Positions 1 through 11,800 of a DNA stretch of 64,000 nt are shown piece after piece. The notes under the pieces were generated by a model. That model was not told the DNA's origin. It searched no databases and was given only the letters and a program-made list of their open reading frames with translations. How positions within the stretch are numbered: the stretch's first letter is position 1; each line of letters opens with the position of its first letter. Source of the DNA: Amphirosellinia nigrospora (Eukaryota > Ascomycota > Sordariomycetes > Xylariales > Xylariaceae); NCBI GenBank assembly GCA_004123355.1, contig SCHM01000001.1, positions 8,380,193 through 8,444,192 of the forward strand, in the 5' to 3' direction. Made by a program: the position numbers and the translations under genes.

Positions 1-755
1 ATATCGGCCGATGCAACATTGACTACGCCAGGCCTGGCGTCCTGAATACCGTCAAGTTCCGCATGGTCCCCTTCTTGAATAAGCACGAGCTCCTTGCGCC
101 CATCCTCATGTTGGATCTCTTTAGAATGGCTTTTAACGAAGCGGCATTTCCAACCCGATGGACAATGGCCATATCTCTCGAAGACGGTGCATTTTCCACC
201 GAGGGTTTCGACGTCTGGGCGGCGACCCTCGGCAAGATATAGGCGGAGGTCATGGCACAAGTTACATCGTTCGCCAAACTTGCATTGCTTGGGCGAGAAC
301 TCATTACTCAACATTCGACTATTGCAGAGTCGTAGCGAGTCCTCAAAGTGGCCAAAGGAGCGATTATGGTTCTGTCCTCCTTCTGCTTCTTCTTTCCCTT
401 CTTGCCGCCGCCGTCTTGTCGTTGGTCTGGCTTGCCGGTGGCACGGTTGTCAGCTGCGCCGGTACCTTCGGCGGCATCATCATCAACAACATCTTGAGCC
501 TCCAATGAGATGATATATCTTTGCGGGTAGCATGTTAATAAAAGGGATTAAAACCATGACTTTGGGGTGCCACACTTACTCTGGTTTTATAGGTGCCAGG
601 CCATGTTTTCGTTCGCGTTGGTCTGTGGTTGCGTTGTGGCTGAGCTTTTGTCTCTTTGACGAAGGCTCGTTCGCCTCAGCGGCTACACCTACACCAGCCT
701 CCTCAGTGTGAACCTCAGCCGCAGCAGGGCCCTCGGGTTGTTCCGAATCCTGCAT
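1..755 (-). CDS. dus3: tRNA-dihydrouridine synthase 3 (Dus3), N-terminal part, truncated by window edge
   Basis: Dus3 reduces uridine to dihydrouridine at position 47 of tRNAs. Seen: the minus-strand reading starts at 755 (MQDSEQPEG), has an acidic lead with SSKRQKL, and reaches LAPIKPE. An intron follows at 519-579 (GTAAGT donor, GCAAAG acceptor), then EYIISLEAQ, a Lys-rich stretch (KKGKKKQK), NRSFGHFEDSLRLCNSR, EFSPKQCKFGERC and a second CCCH-type finger (KCTVFERYGHCPSGWKC) followed by SHSKE. This order is the known N-terminal architecture of eukaryotic Dus3. The flavin-binding TIM barrel lies beyond base 1. The frame changes by one base near 376-382, in the run encoding QK-GGQN; one G appears to be missing. 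The start is uncertain because TGCAG lies just after the ATG and could be a splice acceptor. Confidence 0.85.
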
Positions 756-1052
756 GAGACGTGTGCTGTTACTAGTGTTGGCTTGTAAATTAACAGCGGC
801 TGTTGGCCTTGGGTTGCTTTAAAATGATGACCAAATGAAGTTACGGGTCTTATTTCATAATTGAGATTTGTTTCAATGCAAGATCCAGAATTTTAGTAGG
901 CCACAGTGATTTTCAATTAATCGAGGCCCATTATTTCCATCAGTCTCAGTGCAGCCGTCTCGCGGGTGGGGACCCGTAACACCTCGACTTACCTGATCCA
1001 GTAATAGCGCGGCTGTTTCACTGATGTCCTGTATGCGTTGTATCGATCTGGG

Positions 1053-1451
1053 CAGAGTGGGTCGAACAACACTCCACACACGCACCAAAGCCGCCATAAA
1101 GTTCAACACTTCACAAATCAACACAAATAAATCGTAAAAATAAAATTTTAGCTGTAGGTTATTATTTAAGTAGTAATTATTATACTGCTAAAATTTTATC
1201 TTATTTGAACTATTATTGCGCTAGTTATCTATATATAAAATTTTAGCATATATAAGTAGTTTTAAACGTTAAATAACTTTTTTATTATAGAAGATATAGA
1301 AATAAAAGCGACATCATAAACCGCGCTAATTAACTCTATCTATCTAAAATTTCTTTCATTTTTTAATAATTTCTTTGACGTAGTTCTTGATAGTTGAAAA
1401 GGGTAGAGTTTAGGTGTGGCTGCGTGTGTGGAGTTTTGTTCGACCCACTCT
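1053..1451. mobile_element. Non-autonomous hAT-type MITE with 8-bp TSD
   Basis: The left end (from 1053) begins CAGAGTGGGTCGAACAA. The reverse complement of the right end repeats it over about 32 bp with one clear mismatch. The flanks are identical 8-bp direct repeats, GATCTGGG, at 1045-1052 and 1452-1459. The interior, about 330 bp, is very AT-rich and has no ORF. An 8-bp duplication together with a CAGAG-type terminus is the known signature of hAT elements; the small size and lack of a transposase make it a MITE. It lies about 300 bp upstream of the dus3 start. The near-identical termini and perfect duplication suggest a fairly recent insertion (inference). Confidence 0.85.
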
Positions 1452-2341
1452 GATCTGGGTACTTCAAGGTTGCCGCTAGTTCGGACCGGTACGGCTAGAA
1501 TGAAAGATTATTTATTCAGCTGGTTTTATTACGGCGCGGTAGTCTGGGACGGTGCCAATTTAAAAATAGGCCTGGCCTAAAGACTATTCCTTAGCACACT
1601 GAACGGCGGCCCCCTCGCGCTATTGCTAATTACAGTGATCTTCTCTTGATACAAGAAGGGAGTTGAAAGTAAGGATCGGATCAGATTTAATCTGGAATTG
1701 AATGTAATACATATAGGTATGTAATCTATGAAAGTATACTGGGCAGCTTCAATATGAATTATGCATAATAATACACTAAACCTTTTGTCGGAACCTTCCA
1801 AGGTTATGAGCCTGGAGCCTGTGATTAGGTATAAACCTTGGTATACATCATTATTCCAAGCTTATGTAATTTCCAAGGAATCCTAGGTGCGGGGGATGAC
1901 CCCAGCAGACTGCCCTTACACTTAGGTACTAGAATCAATCTCGCGTAGGGGTCGTAACCAGGTCACCGGCATTGGTTCTGCTGCTCGTCATCTTACCGTA
2001 ACAACTTGGAAGTCTCTAAACAACTTAGATAGTAGCACGCCGTATCTGTTATGGGGGAAAACTGATGCAAGCAGGGCCCAAATTGTTTCTCGGACCACTG
2101 ACATCGTCGGCCTCGACTTTTGCTATTCGTCCAATCCAATAAACGGCGGCACGCGACTGGATCCAAGCATCGACCAGCTGGTTACGCCGGCAAATCTGCA
2201 TGATCTGCCCACAATCCTTGTCGACTGCCTCACATTTTGTCGAAAACCTAATACTTACACATCACTCTCAATTCTCAATGCCATATGCATAAAGAAAAAG
2301 CCTAGTCTCACTTAACTTGATCCTTGCCATCGAAGTTGGCA

Positions 2342-2366
2342 ACACAGACACAGACACAGACACAGA
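2342..2366. repeat. ACAGAC short tandem repeat
   Basis: About four tandem copies of an ACAGAC hexamer lie in the presumed promoter or leader of the downstream kelch gene. Confidence 0.6.
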
Positions 2367-2653
2367 CTTAGACACTCTTCGCCTGTCACCAACACTGTGC
2401 CCTCGATTCCACATCTGTACGACGTGCTGATCCGGATCTCAATCACCTCTTTTATCTCTAGAGGCTAGCAAGACGAACTGCGAGCGAATGAATCTGAGAA
2501 GACGAAAGCACTATTACACTATCTTCCCACTGCCGTCGAGGCTGGTATCCCGCTGCTAGCCGTCAAGCCGGTGAGCTAAGGGCGCCTTGTGACAGCAACG
2601 ACAAAGGCGGTGATGCCAACGGGGGTACCAGTTAGCCAGTCACCGATTCTACT

Positions 2654-4220
2654 ATGTCTGAGTCACGGTCGCATACGTCTTCGAGCAACCGGTCACGCAC
2701 CGTACGCTCACAGAAGATAGCCGAATCCGAGGCGTCCACGCGAGGCGAAGCGTCCGACCGAGCCCCTCCTATCCGAAGCCATACGCCTGGTCACCTCGCT
2801 TCGAAGAGCCAGAGCCAGAGCCAGAGCCAGAGCAGCAGCGGCGGCAACGGCCCGCCGCAACCAGCAGACGTAAGGGGTCTGAACCCTCGATACGCCAGCG
2901 CTCGCAATCTGTGGCTTCGAAGACTGCCTACGCCGCTCCCCCGCCCCAGACGGTCCCGACCATGCCTCCTTTCGCCGCCCAACGGCGCAACGGCGATCCT
3001 CAGAACGAACCGCACGCAATTTCCACCCCCGCCGACGGTAGGGACGAGTCTCGCCGTCCTCTCGTGATACGATCGACATCCGCCATTACGTCCAAGCCGT
3101 CGTCACTAGCTATCCCAAGTTCGACAACGCCGCGGAAACCGACAGCCTCCTCACGGCCGACGCGGGCAGTTCATGCGGCGTTTCCGCCTCTCCAAGATCC
3201 CTCTACCGCTGCAGACGTGCCCGCCGCGCCCTCATCTGGCATGTACTGGTCTCGCGCGCCCGTGTCAGGGGTACCACAGAAGCCCGTGCGAGCCCACACG
3301 ACGACTTTGATAGGTAACAATGTATACGTGTTCGGGGGGCTGTGATAGCCGGGCCTGCTTCAATGATCTCTACGTGTTGGACGCGGACGCCTTCCATTGG
3401 AGCTCGCCGCCCGTCATGGGGAGATTCCCATACCCTTGCGGGCCATGACATGCACGGCCGTCGGCAAGAAGCTGATAATATTCGGGGCGGCGATGGCCCG
3501 GCGTACTACAACGATGTCTATGTATTGGATACGATCAACTTCAGGTGGCATAAGCCGCGAATTATTGGGGATCAGGTGCCGAGCGCACGCCGCGCCCACA
3601 CGGCTTGTCTATATAAGAATGGCATATACGTTTTCGGCGGCGGCGACGGTGTACGAGCTCTGAACGACATCTGGCGTCTCGACGTCTCAGATATCAGCAA
3701 GATGAGCTGGAGACTGGTGTCCGCCCCGAACAAGAGCTCGAGCGACCTGGGCGCCGTGCTGAACAAGCCCAAAGCCCGTGGCTATCACACGGCCAACATG
3801 GTCGGCAGCAAGCTGATCATATACGGCGGCTCCGACGGCGGCGAGTGCTTCGACGACGTCTGGGTGTACGACGTGGATGCTCAGATCTGGAAGGCCGTCC
3901 ACGTCCCTGTCCCTTTTCGGCGGCTCTCGCACACATCGACTCTGGTGGGCTCTTATTTATTCATAATCGGCGGGCACGACGGTGAGGATTATTCTGATGA
4001 TGTCCTGCTGTTAAATCTTGTCACCATGTCTTGGGATAAACGCCGCGTCTACGGCCTACCTCCTGCCGGAAGAGGATACCACGGCACGGTGCTACACGAC
4101 AGTCGGCTGCTGATGATCGGTGGCTTTGACGGGGCCGAGGTCTTCGGCGACGTATGGATGCTCGAGCTCGCTGTTCATGCGTACTACTCGCAAATCAGCC
4201 ACTTCTCCATTGAGGTGTAA
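2654..4220 (+). CDS. Kelch-repeat beta-propeller protein
   Basis: The start ATG at 2654 opens a Ser/Arg/Gln-rich N-terminal region (MSESRSHTSSSNRSR, SQSQSQSQ). Kelch repeats follow, each with a Gly-Gly pair and spaced Tyr/Trp: NNVYVFGGCDSRACFNDLYV, GKKLIIFGGGDGPAYYNDVY, NGIYVFGGGDGVRALNDIW, GSKLIIYGGSDGGECFDDVW, GSYLFIIGGHDGEDYSDDV and DSRLLMIGGFDGAEVFGDVW, ending at HFSIEV. Six repeats fit one propeller, a protein-protein interaction platform; I do not know its partner. The frame breaks at three G runs: 3334-3339 (six G where five are expected), 3418-3421 and 3484-3487 (four where five are expected). There is one more break in the N-terminal region before about 2880. The repeats are intact at protein level, so this is likely one functional gene with sequence errors. 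Confidence 0.85.
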
Positions 4221-5105
4221 GGCAGCCAGACAAACAAGCACGGCTACCGTTTGACTTTGACTCTGGGAATGTAGGACACGTGTACGATTAGGAAGGAGAG
4301 TTGAATAGGCCACCCGCTACGAGATCACGATTTCACCAGTTCTTTTGTCATACAGAGAGCATGTATAGCGAATGTTGCGACTGAGCCAATGGGTTTGCCA
4401 AATAACCAAAGTTTAATTTCTACAGTTGGTTGCTTTTTATCAAGCGACGGTGTCGGCTTTGGGGTAATTAAACAAATGGAGGGTGGTGGTTATTGTATTT
4501 GAATTTTTTTTTTTTTTGTCTGTTTGCTAGACTATTGGATAAGTAGTTCGTGATACCAATGCAGGGACTATGGTGTACGAATGTTTAATCAAATAGGTTG
4601 TCAAGCGAAGTTTTAATCTCTTTTGAGAACTGTCTGGTTTATTCGTTCATTGTGTCTGTTTTGCACCTGGTTACCGACCCGATTTTGTCTATGCAACCCG
4701 CTAAGCCGATGTACAATCTTCGTCCACGCTTTTGAACCCAACCCCGATGTCGCCGTTACCGTAATCCTTCTAGGGCTAGAATGACCAACGCGTAGTGTGT
4801 AAATAAGAGAGGAGAAAGAGTCAAAACATGAGGCTGTGATTATCCTATGCCGCACAGCCAAACCGGAACGCCTGGAATGCATGGTCTATGTTGAAACACC
4901 GCGAATAACCCATTTTCCTTTGATGCCTTCTGAGCCAATTCCCGCATCTTCCCCTTCTGAGCCCCAAAACCCCGCCCAGGCAATGAGTTTCATAGGTCCA
5001 GTTTCCTCCTCCTTTAAGTAAGCGAGACGCTCTTGACTTGGTCGTATCGCCGCTATTCATGTTCTTGTAGCTGGTAACTCTCGATAGGCATAATAGGAGG
5101 TGCTC
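4221..5105. other. Intergenic, convergent 3' ends
   Basis: Spacer between the ends of the kelch gene and rcf2. It has a T run near 4504-4517. I see no coding signal; the ORFs of 60-90 codons here show no protein features. Confidence 0.55.
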
Positions 5106-5815
5106 TTATTCCGTTTTCGTCGTGGGAGCGCTCTGGTTCTTTCGCGAAGCGAGACGGCGTTCCTCGGCGGCGACCATGTCCCGCCAGAGATCCTGACCCT
5201 CGTACTCCTCCTTGTGGATCTTCTTCTCGATCATGTGCTTGTGCTCGGGGTCATTGGGATCCAGGACCATGATAGTCTCCCAGCGGCCCTTGCCCTGGCG
5301 GGCATCGGCGGTCTCGAAGGCGGCGGAGGCGATGAGGACGGCGAGGGTGAGGCCCTGGGCGTAGACACGGGCCTGGACGAGCTTCTGCGAGGTGGTGAGG
5401 TAGCGGTTGCCGCTGACGAGGCCGAGGGCGATGCCCATGGAGGCGACCCAGGCGCCGAAGACGATCGAGTACCGGTTCTTCTCGCCCCACTGTCGGAAGC
5501 GCTGGGCGGCCGACTCGTGCGACCGCGCGAACTCGGCGTCCCGCGACGCCTGGTCCTTGTAGAAATTCATGGGGTTGTTGGCCAGGTGGAAGGCGTTTGA
5601 GTGCCGCTCCGCGTTCACGATGGCCCCCGAAGGTGCCGACCGAACGTCACGAGGAAGGCCCGGAAGGCAGCGTCAGCGTGCGGATGGCGGGAAACCGGCG
5701 CCCGGCCCCGATGACGCCTAACAGGCCGGCACTGTGCCGAGAGTGCCGCCGATCAAACGCCCTTGAGCACTGCGTTGTAGTGCGCTCGCTCTTCCTCTTG
5801 GCTGATGACCTTCAT
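5106..5815 (-). CDS. rcf2: Respiratory supercomplex factor 2 (Rcf2), HIG1-domain protein
   Basis: Rcf2 is an inner-mitochondrial-membrane protein that associates with cytochrome c oxidase and bc1-oxidase supercomplexes. Seen: an N-terminus MKVISQEEERAHYNAVLKG from 5815, a Gly-rich first membrane segment followed by RRFPAIRTLTLP, then a clean 170-codon segment from 5618. That segment contains NAERHSNAF and the HIG1 part (KNRYSIVFGAWVASMGIALG, QKLVQARVYAQGLTLAVLIA), ending in a charged tail with KDLW-like EGQDLWRDMVAAEERRL. The Q-x3-RVYAQG signature is typical of HIG1. The first 200 nt carry about five single-base indels at C, G or T runs (for example CCTTCC and GGGGG), so no single frame spans the gene. 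No introns are seen. It is convergent with the kelch gene. Confidence 0.88.
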
Positions 5816-8800
5816 CTTGACGGTTGTGGTTGTTTCTTTCTGCTACGATGAAGGGTCTGGTTGATTATGAGGGACTTTTCCCCCACTAGATTCTCATTGA
5901 TTGAGTGTTGGACTTTGTGCACCGCTTGTCGGCTAAGTAATCAGAAGAAGTTTGCTGAAGTGAATGGCTTTGAATGGCTTGCGAGTTTGGAAGATGCCAA
6001 TGATTGAGTGAATGCGGATCGTAGGTGGGTGGATATGTTGATAGTGGATGTCTTTATGGTGATATGACTGATAGAGTTTTGAATGGAGTGTCTAAAATCT
6101 ATCGCCACTTCCACGACTCTCAAGTCTTATTATCTATTGCGGCCTCGAAGCCGAGCAGGACTGGTATCGTAGGGAAGATCTCGGTGTTGTGGCCAAAGGC
6201 CTATGTAGGGTACTGAGTAATCGAATGTGGCGTGAAAAGACCGACGGTTAAGGGATGCGCTGGGGAAAGCCCGGGGTTGGCCCTTTTTTACATGATGTAA
6301 TTCATTTTGCAGTCGCATGATTTTTGGCGCCGCGCCCGAACGTCAGTCTTGCATTACCTTTGCGCTTCAATTCAAATCCCGATCTAATTCCGAGTGTTGA
6401 AGCTGGTGCGGTCATCGGCCGCGCCGCATCTCATAGAAGCATGTGGCTTTTTTGTTTTATTACATAGATATTGATATATACCATCTCGGTATCCAAATTT
6501 AGTACCCCGTATAAAGATACCACCTCGCTACCTGGTAATTTGTTTTCAGAGAAATCGCTCACTGTGGCACGGAGATCGGTTTTCGCCGTTTTCGTTCGCT
6601 TTTGCTAGGTATTCTCGCTCGTAGAGTCTCAGTTGGTAGTACGCAGCACATCTCCATAACTTGTGCTTCACAAATGCACCGTTTCTGTTTTGGGACGTAT
6701 TCGGTTCTTAATCCCATGGAACAATCAACTAGATGCTAACACCTACCGAGTTGTTAGTATTGCGCATACCGAGGAATTACCTTTGGGCGTCATTTTGTTT
6801 GAACTGGAAACTGGAGTTTGAGTCAAACTATATCGTTAGTTGAAGGTGAAAGTAGATAATTGGAAGATGTGAGCGGCTCGAAGCTAACCGCCTTGTCAGC
6901 TTACTCAGAGATCTGGTATGATTATCAGTCCCGTCTTGGATACAATTAGGCATCAGACGATAGAGCGATATATCGTAGTTCTAGCTCCAGTTTGAGCTAT
7001 TAAAAAAATGAAAATAGGGTCCAAGAATGGCAATTCCGTAATGATAATTGCCATACCGAGGCACTTGGCACTGCCAAGTTAGCAGTCACAAATCTCCTGA
7101 CTAACGCTGAAACTTCAAGAGTCCAATCTCTTTTTACTTATTGTAGAGTAGAAAGCCTGTCTAATATTGTTAGTGTAGCTCACAAACAGCGGTCGGCGCT
7201 TCGGTGAACCGGTGAACCACCGTTGATACGTGCGACACGCCGCATGAACGGCTGCTCCGACCGTACATACATAAAGGTATCGCCTGTATACCTACCTGCA
7301 TACATGTACACACACCGTAGATTGTACCAGGTACAGCTGCATCTCGCTCCGAATGCGACGGCTGAGATGCAGGATGAAGCTAGAAAGCGTTCTAGAAATG
7401 TTCTAGAAATATTCTTCCTTGGTTTTTTGAGATTGGGTGGACGGATAATCCCGCTAACTGTACTAGGAGTAGGCTAACCATCATGAACTAATCGCGAAGA
7501 AAAACAGAGTGGCCCCCTTTATCGAGCCCTAAAATCAGGGTCCGTAGATCAAATACCTAAGTAAGTTAAAATCGAAGGAGCAGCTTCTCACATGGAACAG
7601 GTCTCTGATTGCTAAATACGCCCGGCGATGACACTACTTACATCACAGTGGTATTTGGGAATCTATAGAGACAGATTCATAGTGTTACGGGGCACTTACT
7701 TGGCGGCTTGATTCTACAGTAGAGCCTCTTTCGCATCGACACGTTACCATACCGCTTGCTTGAAGGGGTATGAAGAGTAATTCATATGCACTAGTCCGTC
7801 GTATATCCATAAGTATTTCCCCCAAATTAGTAGTAGTAGTCATGCTCATATCAACACAGGGCTCCTGTGTACTGACACCAATCGAAGCCACGGCACTTGC
7901 TATGTATAAGTTTAGAGTTGAAACTTGATATGTATGATCCTATTAGCAAGTAGATTAGGTATAATCTGTGGTACAGAACCGCCTCGTGAGCTTCAAGTAT
8001 ATTTGGGTATTGAGTGCATACCCATATGTAACTGGATTACAAGATATATCATGGGCGTGGTAGAGTACACTGCCCGCCAAATGTCAGGTTGAGAATTACC
8101 ATGAATACTAAGATAGCAATAGCGTCATGATATAGATTGAGTTAAGGTTCTGACTGTTGAGATCAGGTGGTCGATACTAAAGGGTATGAAGCATACTATA
8201 AACTAGCATGCGAGGCTAGGACCTTTACATACCGTAAAGTTGAACGTCGGCGGCTACAGTAGGTAGTTCAAGTGATCTCTCAGTAAAGATTCAGTACCAT
8301 TTATGGTAAAAAGCTAGCGTAGTCTACCTACTCCTAAGCTGCGACTACTGTGTATGCATATCAGCCGCAGGCGCACGTACATGCATGGTTTACCCAATTC
8401 CGTGGTTAGAGCAGATCCCATTTGGAGCCATGTGGCAGACGGGGATGACACTACGCGATATAGTTAAGAAGCTCCTACTTAGACTGCGCGGTGATTTCGC
8501 ATTGACCCACTCATCCCACATAGTGTTATGCGGAATTAGCATCACTGGGATATTAATGATCTCAGCAAATGAGATGCTTGGGAAGCACTAGCTGACGATG
8601 CGATCCTTCATAGAGAGGTCAGAAGACTGGTAAGAGCGTTTCAAGGTTGCCAAGACTTCAGGGTCCAAGGTGTTGCTCCAAATGCACGTTGCCGACGGGG
8701 GGTATGAGGATCATCTCTCTATTTGCTTTTGCCTTGGCAAAGCGGCGCCTACGATATTGATCCTAAACCTCGTGACTAAGGCCCTAAAGGGGTGAGTATC

Positions 8801-11800
8801 GAGATTGGTGCCTTTTTACTCGGCTAGCATGTGCCACGGTGAGCAATGCATTGATAGGAGGTGGTTAATTCGGCTCGCGTGATAGGAACGACATGGACGA
8901 GCTTGAAAACGTATCAGCAGACACTCCCTGAAATTGAAACCATGTGGCATAACAAGAGGTTGGTCCTATTGACACAATTCCCATGTTAGTTAAAAAAAAA
9001 ACCCACAAATAAGAGGCTGAACAGTTAGGTCGAGGTCGCTCGGCTTTGTCCATTGTGGACATATATTATTGTGACGTAGATCGCCACGTGATTCGCGGAT
9101 GTAATGGTCCTACGAACTCGCTAAGATATTATTTGATTGAGACAAGCTGAACAATGAGTCCCCGGTTCGCTTGGACAGATTTGAGGCGTTCCTTGGATAA
9201 GCGACGTTGCCGTTACGTCGCGGACCAAGAGGCTGGTAAGGCCTCCCTTGCTTCACAGCACTGCTTATCTGATGTCATCCAAGAATACCAATACCCCGAG
9301 TCCTGCCCTGAGTCCTCCTACCTTGAGAGGATCATGGTTAAACAAGGCTTTTTCTGTATTGTTGAACCTTACCAAACTACGCTTGCGGGATCGGACCTCC
9401 TTTTCCCACATTGGTTAGGAGGCTTCCAAGTTGTGACGTTCTGTAGCTGCGCACTATTGATCTCCTTTTACATCCTTTGATCTCGAACATCCAAGGGGGT
9501 GTTTGAAAGAAGCCGGAGAAGGGACGATCGTGATCCAGGAAGATAGATTCATTAAGAACGGTTAGAGATAAGGTAACCAGGCGCTCGTAGCGCCAGTGGG
9601 CCGGAGGCAATCAACCAGCAAGCCATTGGCACTCGTCATGTTGTCATCCGCGACGATCAGTCTGATCATCCACATGCCATCGCGTAACGTAACCACTGTT
9701 CAGTATTTAAATTTCCTCGGTTGCACGGTATTGGGGTTTATTGTTGAATCGGAACGAGAAATTCGCCGTGACGCTCAATCCTGGTGTATATGTATCACTT
9801 CGGACGTTCAGCTGATCAGGCTCGGCACCTGGTGAGGCTATGCTCGGCTTGTAGCCGTCTTCAGCTGCGTGCCTTGTGGCCCTTGCTCGCCTACCATTGT
9901 GCCTATGCTATTACAGTATGCCGTAGTCTAAACTCCGCTGGAAGGATCAGTTAGTACACGCTAGGTACGATTGGACAGGAAATACTTGCCTATTTAGGGA
10001 ATATGGAGTGTCAGCCGTGAAGCAGACTGGCTGAGTGGCGTAAGCAGCTGTAGGCAGTATGTACATAGTAGTAGATACAGTGTTGTAGGCTTAATATTGC
10101 GCTAGGGCATGGCAAGTTGATGCCTTCGCTAGAAGAGGGTTGTATGCCGTACTTGTAGTACCGCAAGAGGCCAATCGGAGTCTCGGGCGGCAGCACGACG
10201 ATCTACAGCATACATCGGTTTCTTTACTGCGTTTGCCATAGTTGACCAGCTTGAAACACGCTCTAGTGTACCGGCAGCACCGGTTGGGCCATACGAACGA
10301 ACGTTGCGAACAGTGGACAATCTTGGCCCCAGCAAATGCGATTGGCTCTCGAGCCGGGGGACCCGTGTGGTTGGGTTCGCTCGAATAATATGTACGCCGC
10401 GGACATCGCGAAGAGGTTACCCAGGTCCTATGTATTTCTAGTATTAGAAAGCCCACGAGTATGATCGAATTTCCGAGTCATTCTAGAAAGAAGGCTTGCT
10501 GAATACCTGCACTATGAATTGCAAAGAAAATATATCTCAAGGTTGTGTAGGGTTCTAAATTGGAGGCCTAAATACCATGTAGCAGACGTGATGTTCACCA
10601 TGAGGGTTCCTTAGCTCCAAATTAGACGCCTATCTACCTACAGTAGGTAGTATTATCTATTATCACATGTTGTTGTGTCTATTAAACCCGACCAGGCCCG
10701 ACTAATCGTACATCGAGCCTGATATCTGCCGTGCTATGTGATATATCTATACTATGTAGGTACCTACTTATCGCCTCCGCTAGATTTCCTCGATCTACAG
10801 TACGCCTTTAACCAAGCACGCCCTTACTTGCCTGATCTGACTGATTGGATTATCTCATTCTGCAGTGAGGAGATCTCATTTGTTGTGATTTGGTCATCGC
10901 CGTAAGCGGAAACTAACCCCTCAAGGCAAGATTTCCATTGGTCTCTTTATCTCTCTTCGGATCGAGAAATGTAGCAGTTTAGTAGAACACCCAAGACGCC
11001 TAGGGTATCTCTTCAGACTAGTGGCGTAACATCGGGGCCGTTGGCAGTGCGACTTTGATTTCCAGGGCACCTAACCAGCTTAGCTCTAGCGCGCATCAGG
11101 CTTGTCGTGGTATTTCATTGATGTAATATGTTGTTTGTGTAAGTTGGACGAATCTAATCGTTAGACTAATCCCATCACCATGGTCTCACCGCTTGCTATG
11201 TTGTGCTACTGAAAACTTTAGGTAAGCAGTCTAACGAGCCTCGAGTTGGTATTCGAACTCGGTCGGCAAACTGTTTGTTACAAGCAAGCAAACCGAGGCG
11301 TAACACCGGAGGTGGATGGATACCTCTCCGCCCGAGTATTATCACGATCTAATGCTTGGCTTGGTTTGTAGCTTTCTGAACGGCCTGGAACGTCTTGGGC
11401 TTGTCATTATAGCCCGAGCTTGACAACAAACTATATTTATCAACCAAGTACAGAAGGCACCGCTGTTCCTAGCCGTATTACATAGCATTCATTCCCGGTC
11501 CTATTTTAACCGACAAGACGGAAGTTGGTCCGCAAGGAGCCTGGTCAAACTGATCGCTGTGTATGAACGGTCCGTTTCCCTGCTTATGTCATTGATCTGC
11601 GCATCCCTGGTTATCGCGACTCGTAAAATGTAGATATAACAGCCAGATAGATTCTTCGGGTTTATCAGTCGACCACGTAACTACCATACGATTAGAAAGG
11701 ACAGGAGTCATGGCCGGTAATTAATGCCTATCGACATACACATCTAGGTTCTGTCTAGGTTATCAACTGCGTTTATCTAGAAAGATTACGTTGATAATGG

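Larger units (their letters stand above)
756..2653. other. intergenic region with a MITE
   Basis: This is the divergent spacer between dus3 (minus) and the kelch gene (plus). It holds the hAT-type MITE at 1053-1451, annotated separately, and a short ACAGAC repeat near 2342-2366. Bases 1460-2340 show no coding signal I can support; the 74-codon minus ORF at 1577-1801 has no recognisable protein features. Bases 2340-2653 are probably the promoter and 5' leader of the kelch gene. Confidence 0.6.

Noticed and set aside
12-513. Plus-strand ORFs near the left edge, including a reading CNIDYARPG with an in-frame TAG
   Set aside because: These are antisense to dus3. The minus strand reads clear CCCH zinc-finger and Dus3 sequence through the same bases.
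5100-5600. 166-codon plus-strand ORF
   Set aside because: It is the antisense of rcf2; its Leu/Gly/Asp-rich sequence is a shadow of the minus frame.
11230-11310. tRNA-Thr (TGT) gene on the minus strand
   Set aside because: A GTTTG/CAAAC stem with a CTTGTAA-like loop and a GAGTTCGAAT segment exist, but a 4-nt CTTG insertion enlarges the loop and the T and acceptor stems do not pair. At most a relic.
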